Program-made: the position numbers and the translations under genes
Notes under the pieces: generated by a model
What the model saw: the letters and a program-made list of their open reading frames with translations, nothing else
The model's database searches: none
Told to the model about the DNA's origin: nothing
Shown: positions 53,901-62,974 of the stretch, one piece after another
Layout of the letters: every line of letters begins with the position of its first letter
Position numbering within the stretch: the first letter of the stretch is position 1
NCBI GenBank assembly: GCA_963652365.1
Contig: CAVJTH010000011.1
Span: 1-64,000, forward strand
Direction of reading: 5' to 3'
From: Hallerella sp963652365
Lineage (GTDB): Bacteria > Fibrobacterota > Fibrobacteria > Fibrobacterales > Fibrobacteraceae
Length of the DNA: 64,000 nt

Positions 53901-56900
53901 GGAACCGTTCGAAACGTTGAAGGGCGCGTCGAAGGCGACCGTCATTTCGTAGTTCGCCTTCTTGTGAATCATTTCCGAGTACGACGGGCTGAACCCGACG
54001 ACAAACTCGTCCTTGCGATAGACGACGACGTATGGGTTCACAGGCGCTTCGTCCTGGTCGCCTTCGTCCTTGCCCCAGACGGGCATTCCCGCATAGTCTG
54101 CGCCGTCGATGTCGCGCTTGTGCGGCGCCCATGTCCAGTCACCCGAGGTCGCGGACATTCTCTTGTCGGGAGCGCTGCGGAGCGGATCGCACTTGCCGTT
54201 CTGGTAGATGCCGCGCGAAAATCCCAGGTCCATGCGCATTCTCGACGATGACTTGATGGTGGTGGATCCGAGCGGAACGGGAATATACCAGTCATAGGTT
54301 CCGGTCGCCGCGTTGTAGGTGTCTTCGAGCTTGACGGGAACGGCTCCGCGGAGAAGGTCCCGGATTTCCCGGTCGGTTTCGCAGGGCTTGTTGAATCCCG
54401 CTTCGTCGTAGGCCTGGCAGATGTCGAGGTCGAGGAGGAGCGGACAGGATCCCGGCTGGCCGTTTACGCCCGCTTGCGCTTCGATCTGTTCCGGTTTCGC
54501 GGTCACGTAGAGGCGGAGCGTGAGGCTGTCGAACTGTCGGTCTTCGTTGTTGTAGATGTTGATGTTCAGGAAGTCCAGACCGCCGAATTCATACTGGTAG
54601 GTCTTGACTTCGAAGTCGTAGGATGTTACCGGCGTGGTGAACTTGAGCGGCATTCCCTGGTCGTCGGTGCAGCGTCTGGAACCGTTGCTCTCGACGCAGT
54701 AGTAGTAGGTCGTCTTTTCCTTCAGCTGGCCGATTTTCACGTAGTGGAAGCTCGTCGGGATTCCCGACACGTCGGCGTTTCCTTGCGTTTCGCACGAGCC
54801 GTTCTTCGCGACCGGGCATGTCATCTGGTCATAGGACGTGAGAACCGTATCCCAATAGACCTTGGATTCGTATTGGCCGTTCGGCGTGTACCACATGACT
54901 TCCGCGCTGTCGGAAGAAAGGTTGCAAATCTTGATGTTCTGGATATCGGCGTCTGCCGGCGGGCTCACGAGCGTCGTAAAGGAGAACGGCGTGTTCGTGC
55001 TATCGACCAGCCACTTTGTCGAATAGTTTTCGCTCCGGCCGTTGATGGCGACGACCTTAAAGTAGTAGGTGGTGCCGTTGGTCAGGCCCGTCATGTGGAT
55101 TTCGTGACTGACGCTGTAGAGGGAATCCTTGAAGATGTTGTTGAAAGGCCCGGTCTCGCTCGTGCTGTAGAGAATCATCGCGGGGCCGCGCATATCCTGG
55201 GAAATCTTCACGATGGCGGAGTCGTAGCCCACGTAGCGGATTTCGACATTCACCTGGGACGGCGCCTTGGTGCGGTCTTCTTCCTTGACCGCCACGGCGC
55301 AGGAGGCGACGAACATCGCCGTCGCGTCGATACAGGTTTCGGAAAGGTGGTAGTCTTCCCAGCTCATGGTCGAAGGCGCCCAGGCGTTTCCGCCTTCGTC
55401 TTGGGGCTTGATGCCGCCAAAAAGCGCGCCCGTGGGCGGGTTGTACTTGTAGTTTGCGCCCGGCATGTTCTTGCCTTCGGGGTTGGACGCTCTGTGGTGC
55501 GGATGCGCGTCGTTCTTGTCGCCGACGCCGAGCAAAAAGGAAACGTCCCACGGATTGACGCCGAGCATGTAGTTCAGCTGGTTGATGCCGAGCTTCTGCA
55601 TCGCCTGGGAATTCCAGTTCTGCACGCCCTTTTGCGGGAGCTGCACACCTTCTAGGTCCTTGGTCACTTCGGAGTAGGCGAGAACTTCGAAGATGTTGCC
55701 CGCCTGGTAGCGGTTGTAAATCCAGGTCTGGTCGGTCGCCATGGTGTACCAGAGGTCGCCCCATTTTACCGTTCCCGTTCCGCTGAGCGTCGGGATGGTG
55801 ATACCGTCCGAACCGCTTCCGCTCATGCTGATGAGGTTTGTCCCGAGAGTCAGCGCGACGTTTTCCGCATACTTCAGGCGCGTCTTGTTGTCGATTCCGT
55901 ATTTGATTCCGGTCGCCTCGTCCTTCAGGAGCATCCTGTAGAAGCCGTAGAGCGTGTAGGTGTAGGCGTTCGCCCAGCTCGTGTTCTTTGACGACTTGCG
56001 CATTCCGTCGCGGTTCCACGCCATCCAGCCGCCGTTGAAGAACCCGACGGAGGCTTCCTGCTCCGAGCCGATGGTCTTGTCTTCGACAGCATCGTTTAGG
56101 TAGTCCATCTTTTTCGTCTTTTCGTAAGTCGCGTAGTGGAGCGCGATCGCCGCGATGGCGAGGTCGTCGTGGGATTCGTTGTTGCCGTTGTATGCCGCAC
56201 TTGCCCAGCCGTCCGCTTCCGTGTTATAGACGTAGGGCTTTCCGCCGTCGTAGGTGCCCGGTCCGAGATCTTTTTCCTTCAACTTCAGGTTTTTCGCAAA
56301 GTCGTACATCTTTTCGGCGACGAGCAGGCAGGAATCCGCAAACGCCTTGTCGTATTCCGCGTAGTTCTTGCTCAAGATGGCAAGTCCCGCCGCGATCTGT
56401 CCCGAGATATTCGAACCCAGCTCCCCGAGCCGCAGGTCGCGTTCATGCGGTCCGCCGCGTCCGGTCAGCGTCGCCGGGAGAGCGTCCTGGTTTTCGGGAC
56501 GTCCCCACCAGCCGTGGTCCGCGCCGAAGTTTCCCACGGAGACGACCATGTTGTCGATGACGCCGTTTGCAAAGCGGTAGGAGTTTAAAAAGAAGTCCGC
56601 GCCGTGCTTCGCTTCGCGGAGAATGTCCGGAATGCCGTCGGTGTTGACCGTCTCGCCCATGTTGTAGGCGTAGTTGTCTTCGTCGCGGTCCGGGTTGGAT
56701 GCCGCCATCACCGCGAGCACCATAAAGGCGTAGGCCTGTGTCTGCGATTCCTTCAGATGGTCGCCGCAGTCGTACCAGCCGCCCTGGAGCGCGCCTTCGA
56801 GTGGCGTAAATCCGCTGACGTTTGATGTTCCGCTCACGAAGGATCCGCCGCCGTCCTTGGTATGGCTCGGCTTGTGGAACCAGGATTCGGAGTTTCCGCT

Positions 56901-57593
56901 GCGGTTGATGCCGTAGAACTTGAGCGTCGCGTCGCGGACCATCGAATAGACCTTGTCGCTGATGATAAATGTCGCGGAATACTGCTTGAGAACCTGGATG
57001 CGGTAGCGCGTGTTTTCGGCAAGGCCCGTCATCTGGGAAATGTTTCCGATGCAGACGGTTCCCGAAGGCCCGTCCTTGGAAACCGAGTAGCGTTCCTGGT
57101 TGTTCGTCGCGGCGTTTGTGCCGGCAACGATTGTCCACGAGGATTCTGTCTGCTTGCCCGTGCTCGTGAACGTTCCGCCGTCCGCGACCACGTTGCCGTC
57201 GAGATCGACGATCGAGAACGTCTCCTTGCAGCTGTTGTCGGAAACATAGTAGAACTGCTTTTCCGTATCGTCCGGGAGGTAGCCCGCCTGGTTGACGCGG
57301 ATACGCCCGATGCGCACGTTCTGGGCATCGCGATATGCCTGGTTCAGGGAATCGGGGATGATGCCGTTCGGTACAAAGTCGAGCGGCATGGAGCCTACGG
57401 GCGGAACCGCATTGTGCTTTGTCTTGTTGGGAACGTAAGAGCTGAAGCTTTCGACCGTTCCGCCTTCATCGGTCGCGGACGTGTCCCAGGTCATTGGCCA
57501 TATCGGGCGAATCAGGTCGTACGGGGTGGGCTGTTCTTGTTCTACAGCGAAAAGCGATGCCGCAAAGAGCAGCACAAAAGGCAAAACAGGCAC
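50970..57593 (-). CDS. Giant multidomain glycoside hydrolase family 9 cellulase (about 2207 aa)
   Basis: Paralogue of the neighbouring GH9 gene. The GTG at 57593 is chosen because AAGGAG lies 5 nt upstream and a signal peptide (MPVLPFVLLFAASLFAVEQ) follows; an upstream GTG at 57623 is possible. Order: N-terminal immunoglobulin domain, GH9 catalytic domain (about 200-765) with GGWYDCGDHLK (D275, D278), HPHHRASNP and LSETCID (E752), Fn3-like domains, cellulose-binding-like beta-sandwiches (about 990-1230), further immunoglobulin-like and beta-sandwich repeats with DREGDGQPDE near 1687, and a lysine-rich tail ending KSFGFRR. It lies upstream of and parallel to the first GH9 gene and is divergent from the Ser-rich lipoprotein. 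Confidence 0.92.
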   Translation of the reverse strand: MPVLPFVLLFAASLFAVEQEQPTPYDLIRPIWPMTWDTSATDEGGTVESFSSYVPNKTKHNAVPPVGSMPLDFVPNGIIPDSLNQAYRDAQNVRIGRIRVNQAGYLPDDTEKQFYYVSDNSCKETFSIVDLDGNVVADGGTFTSTGKQTESSWTIVAGTNAATNNQERYSVSKDGPSGTVCIGNISQMTGLAENTRYRIQVLKQYSATFIISDKVYSMVRDATLKFYGINRSGNSESWFHKPSHTKDGGGSFVSGTSNVSGFTPLEGALQGGWYDCGDHLKESQTQAYAFMVLAVMAASNPDRDEDNYAYNMGETVNTDGIPDILREAKHGADFFLNSYRFANGVIDNMVVSVGNFGADHGWWGRPENQDALPATLTGRGGPHERDLRLGELGSNISGQIAAGLAILSKNYAEYDKAFADSCLLVAEKMYDFAKNLKLKEKDLGPGTYDGGKPYVYNTEADGWASAAYNGNNESHDDLAIAAIALHYATYEKTKKMDYLNDAVEDKTIGSEQEASVGFFNGGWMAWNRDGMRKSSKNTSWANAYTYTLYGFYRMLLKDEATGIKYGIDNKTRLKYAENVALTLGTNLISMSGSGSDGITIPTLSGTGTVKWGDLWYTMATDQTWIYNRYQAGNIFEVLAYSEVTKDLEGVQLPQKGVQNWNSQAMQKLGINQLNYMLGVNPWDVSFLLGVGDKNDAHPHHRASNPEGKNMPGANYKYNPPTGALFGGIKPQDEGGNAWAPSTMSWEDYHLSETCIDATAMFVASCAVAVKEEDRTKAPSQVNVEIRYVGYDSAIVKISQDMRGPAMILYSTSETGPFNNIFKDSLYSVSHEIHMTGLTNGTTYYFKVVAINGRSENYSTKWLVDSTNTPFSFTTLVSPPADADIQNIKICNLSSDSAEVMWYTPNGQYESKVYWDTVLTSYDQMTCPVAKNGSCETQGNADVSGIPTSFHYVKIGQLKEKTTYYYCVESNGSRRCTDDQGMPLKFTTPVTSYDFEVKTYQYEFGGLDFLNINIYNNEDRQFDSLTLRLYVTAKPEQIEAQAGVNGQPGSCPLLLDLDICQAYDEAGFNKPCETDREIRDLLRGAVPVKLEDTYNAATGTYDWYIPVPLGSTTIKSSSRMRMDLGFSRGIYQNGKCDPLRSAPDKRMSATSGDWTWAPHKRDIDGADYAGMPVWGKDEGDQDEAPVNPYVVVYRKDEFVVGFSPSYSEMIHKKANYEMTVAFDAPFNVSNGSYIQLDSTISTMHLKGTALISENGYVTGIWVNGVPLSKEALKTAAVYNALSGKFDLDIPAKMSIGTNKVDVTIFAGPNPECSECLENGGCAFVNRTYYVQFSKGDRTAGKLQLIREDGNSVSSPVTEDPMKFKVFVSDKDNAGREAISVTLRNSRTGDTSTLKLNRTNATLGYFESELLSAVNRADASLPSVPLLGGDTVTVIYIDAEDPEDSTAQSFFADPTTPIPQKAVLADNNCNSTADILSLSFSGSQFDGSSMKLDSVTVFLDSSRNAAATVMTLYPKNAVIGAEATFELDESLVPKNAAPSGKVTVFMTEKGVAKTADKAITDGIAPTLSSVAILENENHANAQDTLRILFSEPVIMSDAWPLAIYSEGTPIDQSAIRVVSAKSSDNGKTWEYVIEGNTNGDLVKQGFQAEIAAGFSVVDYAANALSDCNGPVTIIESVRPVPVKYAKIEDREGDGQPDEITIEFTKVLREKDMLDTIDVYWGNPEIYMAFARPASGWSLDTLLGEKTAQPITRLDSANGKWVYGSVKKECTRYEDRISVVSDTTWIIDSTVTPHDSTIAKIDTISTSTKQVCAEYVQTQDSTFVPQIDTVGWDSVQSQATVIRIPISAGTFAKMTYGSRGGNGMVLPRQGPIGGFFDDNTATLFDKCPPIILSATITKPVESLYILRVSLSEPLTLVDSTDASGRYYLQKRRDANMYYFSNTGRFTNAQTSWTFSYSDAGSENEIHVGDYIRLPIGDENSIAYDGAKNFAGESNPWVPVQGDIENVSFKVTMRSGVTSVPTEGELYAGNTPTKEESFRLSYIAGDKETLIASGKKTLEPVQHVSYDTLSYVHAGPTFDIDVEIPLLLQLDSLGKPAWNATLKISANIYGNLGDAITKTSGTISLSDLSEQSLTSDGKIRLRLEWLTHNGIAPLADNDRHIGTGSFISQFSFKAHETAVNNTENGKYRKGQTKKQSSSKTKSFGFRRTSGK

Positions 57594-57708
57594 AGAGGCT
57601 CCTTTTTTCCAGATGCAAATCACACAATCCTACCAAAAAATAAATCATTTCCCCGGTGAAGTCTATGCGTATTCAAAATATTACAATCTGAAATAGGGGC
57701 GCGATATA

Positions 57709-57714
57709 TATATT
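57709..57714 (+). promoter_or_regulatory. -10 element of the Ser-rich lipoprotein gene
   Basis: TATATT with 6 nt (TATGGC) to ATG 57721; no Shine-Dalgarno sequence, so a leaderless message is predicted. Confidence 0.45.
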
Positions 57715-57720
57715 TATGGC

Positions 57721-58866
57721 ATGAAACTGTCTGGACGTTTTTCCGTTTTGTCGTTTTTCGGCGTTTTTGCGCTTTCTTCCCTTATGCAATCGTGCGGAGG
57801 CGATTCCGGGTCGGGAACCGAGCCGGAATTTTCGTCCTCTTCGGCGGCGACCGAGCTTTCCTCGGGCGAGGTGGTCAAGATTTCGAGTTCGAGCGCTTCG
57901 GGCGAACAGCCGTCTTCGAGCGGAGGAGCCGTTGCGGCGTCTTCGTCTTCGAAGGCTTCGGAAACGACGAGCAGCGACGAGGTCTTGAACGACCCGAAAA
58001 ACCTGGTGAACGGAACCTGCGCACCGACATCTTCCGAAATCAGGAAGGGCGAACTCGCGACCTGGAAGTTCTATCGCGGCGTTGGTGCCGGGGAAGTCTG
58101 GGACCAGATTCTTGCGCCTTTTGTCTGGACGTTCGAAGGATCCGCGACGACAAACCTGCAGGGGAACGGCCTGCAAGAGGTGAACGTCCGGTATGCGGAA
58201 GCGGGTTCGTTCAAGGCTTATCTAAATGTTGACGGCAACGAGGTCGCCTGCTCGCCGCTCCAGGTTCAGGGAATTCCCATCGTCGTCAATTCCTGTACAC
58301 CGGACAAGGCGACAGCCAAGGCGGGCGAGACGATTACGTGGAAGGTCAGCGCGGAGTCGGAATCCCCGATTACGGGATATACCTGGACTTCCGCATACGG
58401 CGAAATATCCGGTTCGGGCGAAAGCGGGGCGCTTGTCGCGACTTCGGCGATGCACAAGCAATCCGTGGCAGCGACGGTGACGGTTTCGAATGCGGACAAT
58501 TCCGCGGTGAACTATTCCTGCGATCCGGTGACGGTTATCGATCCGGAGTCCGTCGATCTGGTGCTCGCGCTCGGTAGTATCAACGATTCGGAATATGGGG
58601 AAACGGTTCGCCCGACGTTGCCGGATTCCCTCTTTATTCCGGCGCAGACCGCGACGACGGTGCAGATTCCCGCCGGAGCGAAGTCGGGCTGTACGGTCGG
58701 CTGTGCGCCTCGAGTCGGTTCGGACTATATGAATCTAAAAGTTTACTGGGATTCCGATACGGAACTCTCCGGCTTTGCCTACTTTAGTCCGGCGGGCTGC
58801 GCTCCGGGCAAGAAGTACACGGTGACGACTACCGTGACAACGCTTTGCGTGGTGAACGCTCAGTAG
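57721..58866 (+). CDS. Lipoprotein with Ser-rich linker and PKD-like domains
   Basis: The 381-residue lipoprotein (lipobox LMQSC, Cys25) has a Ser/Glu/Ala-rich linker (about 28-88), typical of Fibrobacter surface lipoproteins, then two or three beta-sandwich domains of PKD/Ig character (ATWKFYRGVGAGEVWDQILAP, WTFEGSATTNL; then CTPDKATAKAGETITWKVSA) with paired cysteines. The C-terminal domain has four cysteines (SGCTVGCAP, AGCAPGKKY). It has no catalytic motif; a binding or structural role at the cell surface is inferred. It is monocistronic. Confidence 0.85.
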   Translation: MKLSGRFSVLSFFGVFALSSLMQSCGGDSGSGTEPEFSSSSAATELSSGEVVKISSSSASGEQPSSSGGAVAASSSSKASETTSSDEVLNDPKNLVNGTCAPTSSEIRKGELATWKFYRGVGAGEVWDQILAPFVWTFEGSATTNLQGNGLQEVNVRYAEAGSFKAYLNVDGNEVACSPLQVQGIPIVVNSCTPDKATAKAGETITWKVSAESESPITGYTWTSAYGEISGSGESGALVATSAMHKQSVAATVTVSNADNSAVNYSCDPVTVIDPESVDLVLALGSINDSEYGETVRPTLPDSLFIPAQTATTVQIPAGAKSGCTVGCAPRVGSDYMNLKVYWDSDTELSGFAYFSPAGCAPGKKYTVTTTVTTLCVVNAQ

Positions 58867-58880
58867 CGAAGTAACGGAAA

Positions 58881-58904
58881 AAGGCTCCCGCTTGCGGGAG
58901 CCTT
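58881..58904. terminator. Bidirectional intrinsic terminator
   Basis: AAGGCTCCCG/CGGGAGCCTT form a 10-bp stem with a CTTG loop. Plus-strand tail is TTTCT, minus-strand tail is TTTTTCC, so it can serve both the lipoprotein and the convergent recA transcript. Confidence 0.9.
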
Positions 58905-59022
58905 TCTGTGCGTGTTGCCAGGGAAAACGGACAAACAAAGCCCTTTCCCTTTCTTAGCGAGCCTTCGGAATATGGCGAAACCGAGAAATCGTTAAAAAGG
59001 GAAAGAGGCTTTTGGGGGAGAA

Positions 59023-60138
59023 TCAGTTTTCGGCGGCGGCTTCGGCGGCGTCCGAGCCCAGGTCGGAGTCGTCTGCCGCAAGCGCTTCGTCTTCGCTGAT
59101 GTCGAACATCTTGACGTCCTTCATCTTTTCGCGAATCTGCGCTTCGATTTCGGCGCAGATGGTCGGGTTGCTCTTCAGGAAGAGACGCGCGCTTTCGCGG
59201 CCCTGCCCGATGCGTTCGCCGTTGTAGGAGAACCAGGAACCGCTCTTTTCGATGACGTCGAGTTCCACGCCGAGGTCGAGAATGCTCGCTTCGCGAGAAA
59301 TGCCCTGCCCGTAGAGGATGTCGAATTCGCACTGCGTGAACGGTGCCGCGACCTTGTTCTTGACGACCTTCACCCGCGTACGGTTTCCGATGACGTCTTC
59401 GCCGTTCTTGATCTGGGCGATGCGACGGATGTCGATGCGCTGCGACGCGTAGAACTTGAGAGCGTTGCCGCCGGTTGTCGTTTCCGGGTTTCCGAACATG
59501 ACGCCGATTTTCATGCGGAGCTGGTTGATGAAAATCATGCACGTGTTGGACTTGGAAAGGATGCCGGTGAGCTTGCGGAGCGCCTGGGACATGAGACGCG
59601 CCTGCAGCCCCACATGGTTGTCGCCCATTTCGCCGTTGATTTCCGCCTGGGGAACGAGAGCCGCGACCGAGTCGATGACCACGATGTCGATGGCGCCGGA
59701 GCGGACAAGGGTCTCGGCGATGTCGAGCGCCTGTTCGCCGGTATCCGGCTGGGAGACGAGCAGCTGGTCGATGTTGATGCCGAGATGGCGCGCATAGACG
59801 GGGTCAAAGGCGTGTTCCGCGTCGATGAAGGCGGCGACGCCGCCCTGCTTCTGGGCTTCGGCGATCGCGTGGAGCGTGAGCGTCGTCTTGCCGGAGGATT
59901 CCGGTCCGTAAATCTCGATGATGCGTCCGCGGGGGAAGCCTCCCACTCCAAGGGCCATGTCGAGCTGGATGCAGCCCGACGGGATGACCGGGATGTTCTG
60001 CTCGGGCTGGCCGCCCAGGGTCATGATGGAACCTTTTCCAAAATTCTTCTCGATTTGCGCGATGGCGGCTTCGACGGCTTTGGCCTTTTCGGAAGAAAGA
60101 GGCTTGTTGAGAGTTGGCGCAGCGGTTTTCTTTGCCAT
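59023..60138 (-). CDS. recA: Recombinase RecA
   Basis: RecA forms the strand-exchange filament. The 371-residue protein has the N-terminal polymerisation helix (KAKAVEAAIAQIEKNFGKGSIM), Walker A GPESSGKTTL, the FIDAEHAFDP segment, Walker B VVIDSVAALVP, loop L1/L2 region FINQLRMKIGVMFGNPETTTGG and an acidic C-terminal tail. A TATATT at 60171-60176 with a 32-nt leader and GGAG before the ATG gives a conventional promoter; no clear LexA box is visible. cinA lies 42 bp upstream, the order common in many bacteria (cinA-recA). Confidence 0.98.
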   Translation of the reverse strand: MAKKTAAPTLNKPLSSEKAKAVEAAIAQIEKNFGKGSIMTLGGQPEQNIPVIPSGCIQLDMALGVGGFPRGRIIEIYGPESSGKTTLTLHAIAEAQKQGGVAAFIDAEHAFDPVYARHLGINIDQLLVSQPDTGEQALDIAETLVRSGAIDIVVIDSVAALVPQAEINGEMGDNHVGLQARLMSQALRKLTGILSKSNTCMIFINQLRMKIGVMFGNPETTTGGNALKFYASQRIDIRRIAQIKNGEDVIGNRTRVKVVKNKVAAPFTQCEFDILYGQGISREASILDLGVELDVIEKSGSWFSYNGERIGQGRESARLFLKSNPTICAEIEAQIREKMKDVKMFDISEDEALAADDSDLGSDAAEAAAEN

Positions 60139-60180
60139 GATTTTCTCCAGTTTGGATTTGTTTCGTGTTAAATATACAAA

Positions 60181-61449
60181 TTACTGAACTTTTGTGCAAG
60201 TGTTCTTTTGTTCAAGAATTTCCCTGCGCAAGAGGTCCAGCGCTTTAAAAACGCTTTTTTCCCGGATTTGTACACGGTTTCCCGAAAAATTCTTGCAAAA
60301 GGCGAAAGTTTTTTTCGGAGTGGCCACTCCGATCCAGACGAGTCCGACCGGTTTTTCGGGGGTGCCGCCGTCCGGTCCGGCGATTCCCGTCGTGGAAATC
60401 GCCCAGTCCGAGCGGTAAATCCTTTTTGCCCCTTCTGCCATGGCGAGCGCCGTTTCGCGGCTGACTGCGGTGTGGGCGTCGAGGGTCGCTTGCGGAACGC
60501 CGAGGATGTCGCGCTTGGCTTCGTCCCGGTAGGTGCAGGCTCCGCCCGCGAAGAAGCGGCTCGCTCCGGGGAGGTTCACGATTTCGCTCGCGATCATCCC
60601 GCCGGTGCAGGATTCCGCCGTGGAGAGCGTTTCCCCTCTCTCGACGAGAAGTTCCGCAATGGTTTCTGTCAGGCTTTTGCCGTCGGTGGAGATGACGCCC
60701 AGCGGTTCGCCCAGGGCGCAGACCAGTTCCTTTTCGAGGCTTTGCAGGACTTCGGGCGATTCCCTGGTGTAGATGCGGAAGACGATGCCGTCTCTTTCGG
60801 GCAGGCTCGACCAGGAGACGCCTTTCGGAAAGCGGACCCGCTCGAAGCGCTTCGCCATGTCGGATTCGAAGATTCCCGAGATGCGGAGTTCGCGGAAAAA
60901 GGTCGGTGCGACGTTTTTCGCCTTTAGAAACGGCTCGATGTGACGTTCGAACATCGCCATCGCTTCGGACGGGACCCCGGGAACGGCAAAGAGCGTGACG
61001 GAATGCTTGTCGATGCGAAATCCCGGAGCGCTCCCGACAGGATTGTCGAGGACCGTGGACGTTCGCGGAAAGAACGCCTGGATGTCGTTGGTTTCGGAAT
61101 ATTCTTGTCCGCGGCGTTTGACGAAATCCCTAATCTGCGGAATCCATTCCGCGCGCAGTTCGAGCGGTTCTTCGAACGCATCGGCGACGAGCTTGCGCGT
61201 CCTGTCGTCTTCGGTCGGTCCAAGGCCTCCGCCGAGAATCACGGTGTGCACGCCTGCCTTCAGAATCATTTCCCAGGTCTCTTTCCAGACTCCCGCGTCG
61301 TCGGGGAGCGTAATCGCGTAGGCGACTTCGAAGCCCAGGTCGCGCAGGCGGCCTTCCATCCGATGGGCGTTGGTGTCGAGCGTGAATCCCTGGGTGAGTT
61401 CCGTGCCGAGGTTCACTATCGCGACTCTGTTTTCGTTTTCCGTGTTCAT
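60181..61449 (-). CDS. cinA: CinA: pyrophosphatase and nicotinamide-nucleotide amidohydrolase
   Basis: The 422-residue protein has the N-terminal MoaB-like domain (COG1058; LGGGLGPTEDDRTRKLVADAF) and the C-terminal PncC domain (COG1546; STAESCTGGMIASEIVNLPG, STTGIAGPDGGTPEKPVGLVWIGV). It recycles NMN or cleaves ADP-ribose in other species and is associated with competence in some. ATG 61449 is preferred (AAGGAA upstream); an in-frame start at 61500 adds 17 unconserved residues. It precedes recA on the same strand. Confidence 0.95.
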   Translation of the reverse strand: MNTENENRVAIVNLGTELTQGFTLDTNAHRMEGRLRDLGFEVAYAITLPDDAGVWKETWEMILKAGVHTVILGGGLGPTEDDRTRKLVADAFEEPLELRAEWIPQIRDFVKRRGQEYSETNDIQAFFPRTSTVLDNPVGSAPGFRIDKHSVTLFAVPGVPSEAMAMFERHIEPFLKAKNVAPTFFRELRISGIFESDMAKRFERVRFPKGVSWSSLPERDGIVFRIYTRESPEVLQSLEKELVCALGEPLGVISTDGKSLTETIAELLVERGETLSTAESCTGGMIASEIVNLPGASRFFAGGACTYRDEAKRDILGVPQATLDAHTAVSRETALAMAEGAKRIYRSDWAISTTGIAGPDGGTPEKPVGLVWIGVATPKKTFAFCKNFSGNRVQIREKSVFKALDLLRREILEQKNTCTKVQ

Positions 61450-61567
61450 TTCGTTTCCTTGACCTCCAAGATAGCAACTGTGTTTGACATTTTTTGTCAA
61501 GTCCTGCCGGATGTCGCTTTTTGCCAGATTTGCCGTAAAAGATAGATTTTGTCGGAGAGCATTTTAT

Positions 61568-61573
61568 TATAAT
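61568..61573 (+). promoter_or_regulatory. -10 element of the DUF5683 gene
   Basis: TATAAT, a perfect -10 hexamer, with 8 nt to ATG 61582 and no Shine-Dalgarno sequence. Confidence 0.45.
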
Positions 61574-61581
61574 TAGTGTCG

Positions 61582-62541
61582 ATGCGAATTTCCTTTCCGC
61601 TTTTTCCCGTTCTCCTGGCGCTCGCCTTCGCCTTTTCGCGAGCCGATGCGGAGCAAATCGCGGAAAAGGGAAAGACGGGAATTCCCGGGATCGATTCGCT
61701 CCCGACATACGAATGGGACGTGGAAACTTCGCACGGTTCGCTTCCGCTGACGCTGCTTTTCGGAATTTTTCCCGGCGGCGGACAGTATTACACGGGGCAC
61801 TATGTCCGCGGGGGATTCATCACGGCGATCGAGCTCGGGCTGGCCTACGAAGTGTTTGTCAACAAGCGCGCCCAGAAGAACCGCCGGTTTCGGCAGGCGC
61901 GGGAATACCAGGATTCCGTAATCGTCTATTCTCGCAAGATGCTCCGGAACCACGACAGCCTTTCGTATTACCAGTCGAAGCGGAACCAGTTCGCGGAGCG
62001 GGTCCGTTCGTTCAGCGACCACAAGATCGAGGAAGAGGACCTTCGAAAGTCCGAACTCGCCTGGATGCTCGGGCTCCATCTCTACAGCCTGTTCGACGCC
62101 TTTGGCATCTGGAAGAACAACCAGGGGCACAGCGTGGAAAACCGTCCGGTGACAGGCGCTCTCTTGCGCGCGCTCGTTCCGGGCTGGGGGCAAATCTACA
62201 ACGACGAATACGGAAAGGCCGGACTTGTCTATATGGGAATGTTCGGCGCTTCGGTCAGCATCTATTCGCGGCAGAACGTGATTGACTACTATCTGGGACG
62301 CAAGCACGCTCTGGAAAGGGAAGACCCGACAAACGACGATCTCGACGGTATCAACGAGCAGATTCTCTACTTTCGGAAGAACCGCAACCAGTATATCTGG
62401 GGAATCGTCCTGATCTACCTGTATTCCATCGGGGACGCCGTTGTCGATGCGATGATGAGCGACTTCGACAGCCCGCTCCACTTTGTGCTCGGGCCGGACT
62501 TTCGCGGGGGACTCGAAGCGGCGCTTACGCTCGATTTTTGA
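61582..62541 (+). CDS. Exported DUF5683-like protein
   Basis: The 319-residue protein has a signal peptide (MRISFPLFPVLLALAFAF) and two copies of a short motif seen in DUF5683-type envelope proteins: FGIFPGGGQYYTGHYVRGG (about 58-76) and ALVPGWGQIYNDEYGKAGL (about 195-213). Each is followed by a hydrophobic helix. The central segment is a charged helical region. Function is unknown; a membrane-associated envelope role is inferred. GTG 61576 is a weaker alternative start. Confidence 0.75.
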   Translation: MRISFPLFPVLLALAFAFSRADAEQIAEKGKTGIPGIDSLPTYEWDVETSHGSLPLTLLFGIFPGGGQYYTGHYVRGGFITAIELGLAYEVFVNKRAQKNRRFRQAREYQDSVIVYSRKMLRNHDSLSYYQSKRNQFAERVRSFSDHKIEEEDLRKSELAWMLGLHLYSLFDAFGIWKNNQGHSVENRPVTGALLRALVPGWGQIYNDEYGKAGLVYMGMFGASVSIYSRQNVIDYYLGRKHALEREDPTNDDLDGINEQILYFRKNRNQYIWGIVLIYLYSIGDAVVDAMMSDFDSPLHFVLGPDFRGGLEAALTLDF

Positions 62542-62974
62542 GGGGTGTTCGGAGCTTTGTTCAGAGAGCTTGGAACTTGGAAATCGCGGAGCGAGCCGTT
62601 ACTTTCCGCTGAAAGGCTTTTTGTCGCCAAGCGACCCGTTTCCGCCTGCCGGCGGGAGTAGGCGCCTTCCCGGCGAGGGGCTTGTTCAGAGCTTAGTTAG
62701 GAGAACTTAAAGCTTGGAAATCCCAGCGAACTTTTCATGCTAGAACCTAGATGTTCGCAAAACTCAGATTTAAGTTCTAAGATCTAAGCTCCGCTTTAGA
62801 GCCTAGACGTCCGCGGAACTCCACACTCCACTCTCAACCCTCCACACTCCGCTCTAAACTGATTCCTCTTCACTATCAACTAATCTCTAAGCTCCGCTTT
62901 AGAGCCTAGACGTCCGCGGAACTCCACACTCCACACTCCACTCTCCAAACTCCAAACTCGACGCTCAGCCAATC
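62542..62974. repeat. Non-coding gap with mosaic intergenic repeat (copy C)
   Basis: About 430 bp with no gene. The 47-nt segment beginning CTAAGCTCCGCTTTAGAGCC occurs twice as an exact direct repeat (62784-62830 and 62887-62933, 103 bp apart). Positions 62600-62770 match copy B (39565-39740) in inverted orientation. 62809-62838 are identical to 128-157 of copy A. No transposase or terminal inverted repeat is seen. Confidence 0.8.

Noticed and set aside
60139..60180. LexA/SOS box upstream of recA
   Set aside because: No CTGT-N8-ACAG or GAAC-N4-GTTC element is visible in the gap; only a TATATT promoter element is supported.
62784..62933. CRISPR array
   Set aside because: Only two copies of the 47-nt repeat with a 56-nt spacer, no cas genes, and related words occur in other gaps without array spacing.
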